Shown in pieces: positions 61,557-64,000 of a stretch of 64,000 bases of DNA. The translations under genes were made by a program, and so were the position numbers. This stretch comes from Roseiarcus sp963836695. Lineage in GTDB: Bacteria; Pseudomonadota; Alphaproteobacteria; Rhizobiales; Beijerinckiaceae. The stretch covers positions 62,001-126,000 of the forward strand of contig CAWIKX010000007.1 in the NCBI GenBank assembly GCA_963836695.1. Reading direction: 5' to 3'. Position 1 is the stretch's first letter. Each line of letters opens with the position of its first letter. A model generated the notes under the pieces. The model had not been told where the DNA came from and ran no database searches. It saw nothing but the letters and a program-made list of their open reading frames with translations.

Positions 61557-61709
61557 TCACCGCCCGATCCTCGCTGCGGAACGGGCTGTCGAGATGTTCT
61601 TCGGGCCGTCGAGATGTTCTTCGCGGAAGGTGAACCCCTGCGCTTCGTCAACGCGCCGCCGGTTATGGTTGACGTAGAACTCGTAACGCGCCGGCTTGGC
61701 CTTCCTCAC
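61557..61709 (-). CDS. Short basic peptide gene
   Basis: 50 residues from GTG 61709, which has AGGAGG 5 bases upstream, an ideal ribosome-binding site. RKAKPARYEFYVNHNRRRVD, EAQGFTFREEHLDGPKNIS. The start overlaps the stop of a 26-codon frame (61786 to 61706) as GTGA, a possible leader peptide or coupled gene. DNA at 61588-61627 repeats GTCGAGATGTTCTTCG twice. Not recognised. Confidence 0.42.
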   Translation of the reverse strand: MRKAKPARYEFYVNHNRRRVDEAQGFTFREEHLDGPKNISTARSAARIGR

Positions 61710-62167
61710 GATGACCTCCTGCCCCTCGGGCCTGACCGATCACGCATGCCAGCCCCCAAGCCCATACCAAGCGTTGTCATAGTCATATTGTGTTGCCCTT
61801 CGTCATGTCGTGTCTGTAACAAGTTGACAGGATAATTCTAATCTCCAGAACCTCCCCCAAGCCGCGTCCGACCCATGTTCCTTCTCTTCGCGCCCCTTGC
61901 TTCTGAACTCGGTCCACAGAGGTAAGTTGTTGGCGAACCGGTGATTGAATAGGTGATCACCAATTCCCGGTTCCCCTAGTCGCTTACGACTGCGACTAGG
62001 GGAACAGAAGATCGTGATGAACCGGGGGATCGGCGATCGCCCTCCACTGTGAGCGCCTTGGAGAAGGGGTTGGAGAAAGGGTCGGAGGGGGGTTCGGCGA
62101 CACCTCTTCGCTGGCGTAATCCGCGCCCTCCGGTTCTGCCAATTATTCTGCTTCTCCGAACACTACT
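61710..62167. other. Intergenic region with strong hairpin, downstream of the RepA-like gene
   Basis: 458 bases with no supported gene apart from the short leader frame at 61706-61786. It holds GGTGATCACC at 61952-61961 (a perfect palindrome) and the 14-bp hairpin at 61970-62005. Many repeats of GGAGAAGG-like purine motifs occur at 62055-62080. Confidence 0.4.
61970..62005. other. Perfect 14-bp inverted repeat
   Basis: GTTCCCCTAGTCGC (61970-61983) and GCGACTAGGGGAAC (61992-62005) with an 8-base loop TTACGACT. Very stable as RNA on either strand, but no T-run follows, so it may be a bidirectional terminator or a DNA-binding or replication site rather than a simple terminator. It lies ~160 bases beyond the 3' end of the RepA-like gene. 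Confidence 0.6.
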
Positions 62168-63988
62168 TCAGACCTCCTCTTCCGGTTCACTTGGGGTCAG
62201 AAAGGTCACATTGTGGTTGCCCATCCATCCCGGTTGCGGCGTCAACAGCTTCTCCTTGATGAGTTCGACGATGAGCTTCTCGGCTCCCTTCCGGTCGCCC
62301 AAGCCTGCGTCGATGAGAATTCGGTGTGCGTGGTGCGGGGCCACCGATCCGCTCATGCCGCTCCTCTCGTGATCTTGCCCGCCGGCCTGCTGGAAGGCGT
62401 AGAGCGCCCGCAGCGCTGCCTGCGGCGGGGCGCGGTTCGCTGTTGGCTTGCCGAGCGGAACGAGGGTGCCGATAGTCGCGGACTTGGGGTCGGACGGGTT
62501 GCGGACGTCATACGCCACGACGTTGGGGAACTCCCGGCGGAAGCACCAAGTTCCGGCATGCGGCTTGTCGTTGGCCTTCTGGCCCATGATCCTGATGGTG
62601 CGCGCCCCTTCGGCGTCGGACCATCCGAACCCCGCCCATTCATCCTTGGGCACGTACACGATGGTCGAATGCTCGCGGACCTTGCCCGCAATGGAGGTCG
62701 AGCCTCTGTAGCTAGTCGTTGTCTCCTTCCCGTCTTGCACCTTGGTCGAATGGTGCATGATGTCCCCCGTGAGGAACCCCGCCTTGGCGATGTCGGCGAC
62801 CATCCCGACAGCCTTATCCATCATCACATCATTCTCGCTGACGCCGCTGAACACCGACGCCAGTGTGTCGAACACTACGAGGGCGATCTCGCTCTCGGCG
62901 TTGAGCTGCGCGAGAGTATTGACGAAGGCGACCGCTGCTCTTGTCGGAGCGACGCCGTTCGAGCCCACTGCGCTCCCCAGGACAAGCGTCTCGGGCCAGA
63001 TGATGATGCGGTGCTTCTGGTCTCTTCGCGAGAGCCCCAGATTGTGCCGCAGCGCCCGGATGCGCCGCCTTATGGTCTCGTGGTTCTCTTCGTTGCTCAC
63101 AATAACCACGTCGCCGCACCAGTCGATTGTCGCCTGCCCGATCACGGCGGGGTTCTCGTATGCAATCGCCACCACGTAGCTCGTGCCTAGGGTTGACTTG
63201 CCGACCCCCGGGCTCCCGACCAGCATGGACACTTCGCCGCGTGTGTGTCTGTCGGTTATCTCTGGCCGCAGGGGCACCGGACTGATGTCATCGGGATCGA
63301 GGATGAGCACATTGCTGTTGCCGGGGTGAGGGAGCCAACCACACGTGCCGAATATTGGCGCAGGGCGGGCCGCACGCAGCCGTTCGAGGGCGGCGCGCCA
63401 TTCGGCCCATATTCCGTCATGATGGGCGTCACCGACCTTCCCTGAGGCGGCGGTGGCTTCCTTGGTGGCTTCCCTCCAGGCGTCGTCCTCGGGGAATTGG
63501 CGCGCCACATATTCACTGCCCACATATTCAGCGCCGATGAAGCGCCATGCGAGTTGGCGGAGGTGGCTCATACCCAGGCGCGGCTCGCTTCCAGAGGCGG
63601 AGGCCCACGCAGTTGCGGGGTCTTGCTTCGGCTGCGCCCGCCCCTTCGCCCACTCCAACCAAATCGCCTTCGCCTCGGGCGTCGGGCCCAGCGCGCCGAG
63701 GATGGCGTAGAGGATATTCCAATAGTTCTCCGCGATGTCGAGGTAGTCGTCGAGCGGCGTTGTACCGCCATCGCGGTTCGGCAGGCGCTCCAATACCCAG
63801 ACGACTTCTTCGAGGTCGCCGTCGGGGGTCCAACTCGTCCCGCCTCGGGTCTTGGTCCTTGCCGTGGTTGCGCTCGCGCTTCTGGATGTCAGTTCCCATC
63901 CGATGGCCTTCATCTCCGGGAGCAGACCATTGATGATCTGATCGAACTGATCGGCGGACACGACCGGAATGTCGCTGATCGACGACAC
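62168..63988 (-). CDS. RepA-like helicase/ATPase with PriCT-type N-terminus
   Basis: 606 residues. The N-terminal part (about 60-180: YLDIAENYWNILYAILGALG, EAKAIWLEWAKGR, and a Trp/Ser tail) resembles the primase C-terminal PriCT_2 domain. Residues ~250-470 are an AAA_25 RecA-like ATPase: MLVGSPGVGKSTLGTS (Walker A), GDVVIVSNEENHETIRRRIR, and IALVVFDTLASVFSG (Walker B). The C-terminal part is a winged-helix-like region. Such proteins are plasmid, phage and island replication or mobilisation ATPases. Start ATG 63988 is near the window edge; partners presumably lie beyond. Confidence 0.82.
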   Translation of the reverse strand: MSSISDIPVVSADQFDQIINGLLPEMKAIGWELTSRSASATTARTKTRGGTSWTPDGDLEEVVWVLERLPNRDGGTTPLDDYLDIAENYWNILYAILGALGPTPEAKAIWLEWAKGRAQPKQDPATAWASASGSEPRLGMSHLRQLAWRFIGAEYVGSEYVARQFPEDDAWREATKEATAASGKVGDAHHDGIWAEWRAALERLRAARPAPIFGTCGWLPHPGNSNVLILDPDDISPVPLRPEITDRHTRGEVSMLVGSPGVGKSTLGTSYVVAIAYENPAVIGQATIDWCGDVVIVSNEENHETIRRRIRALRHNLGLSRRDQKHRIIIWPETLVLGSAVGSNGVAPTRAAVAFVNTLAQLNAESEIALVVFDTLASVFSGVSENDVMMDKAVGMVADIAKAGFLTGDIMHHSTKVQDGKETTTSYRGSTSIAGKVREHSTIVYVPKDEWAGFGWSDAEGARTIRIMGQKANDKPHAGTWCFRREFPNVVAYDVRNPSDPKSATIGTLVPLGKPTANRAPPQAALRALYAFQQAGGQDHERSGMSGSVAPHHAHRILIDAGLGDRKGAEKLIVELIKEKLLTPQPGWMGNHNVTFLTPSEPEEEV

Positions 63989-64000
63989 TCGCCGTGATAA

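Overview
The window is high-GC chromosomal DNA from an alphaproteobacterium, almost certainly of the order Hyphomicrobiales (Rhizobiales). Evidence: the mnmE-mnmG-rsmG-parA-parB cluster with two perfect 16-bp parS sites, a CcrM-type cell-cycle methyltransferase beside an rnhB remnant, PhaR, the ffh-rpsP-rimM-trmD cluster, a Caulobacter/rhizobial-style cpa/tad locus, and several families of rhizobial intergenic palindromes. The gene set does not fix the genus.

Layout. 0-10 kb: 3' end of a peptidoglycan-binding-domain protein, a DUF1491 protein, then a Flp/Tad pilus locus (flp pilin, cpaA prepilin peptidase, cpaB, cpaC secretin, cpaD lipoprotein, cpaE, cpaF ATPase, tadB, tadC), all on the + strand. 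10-15.5 kb: mixed accessory genes (DUF488, alpha/beta hydrolase, CmcJ-like oxygenase, an N-terminally deleted old-yellow-enzyme gene, an RraA-like protein, a lipoprotein). 15.6-21.7 kb: the chromosome-partition/tRNA-modification cluster on the - strand. 22-24 kb: an AT-richer stretch of small or broken genes. 24-35.4 kb: housekeeping genes (gpmA, a SAM methyltransferase, frameshifted gloB, phaR, prmB, a transporter membrane protein, ccrM, truncated rnhB, a nucleotidyltransferase, msrB, hemH). 35.5-36.7 kb: an IS630-family element with matching terminal inverted repeats and TA flanks, abutting the C-terminal remnant of a WYL regulator. 37.4-40.1 kb: a frameshifted VOC protein and a large P-loop ATPase fused to a class III cyclase-like domain. 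40.2-44.3 kb: trmD, petA (Rieske), rimM, rpsP, ffh. 44.6-49.0 kb: a demethylase-type flavoprotein, a TraB/GumN protein, frameshifted coaA, and hisE.

From tRNA-Val(CAC) at 49.15 kb to the right edge the content changes to accessory DNA: unknown small membrane and secreted proteins, degenerate duplicated segments, a 1038-residue autotransporter, a run of short overlapping genes including a ribbon-helix-helix protein, an HGG-motif protein, an alpha carbonic anhydrase, and a RepA/PriCT-type ATPase. This looks like a decayed or composite mobile island beside the tRNA, but no integrase or second attachment site is visible in the window.

Places to look: the ATPase-cyclase fusion (37970-40096), the two parS sites, the IS630/WYL junction, petA embedded between rimM and trmD, and the many single-base frame breaks (gloB, VOC, coaA, others). 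The break in the normally essential coaA suggests that some breaks may be sequence errors rather than real pseudogenes.
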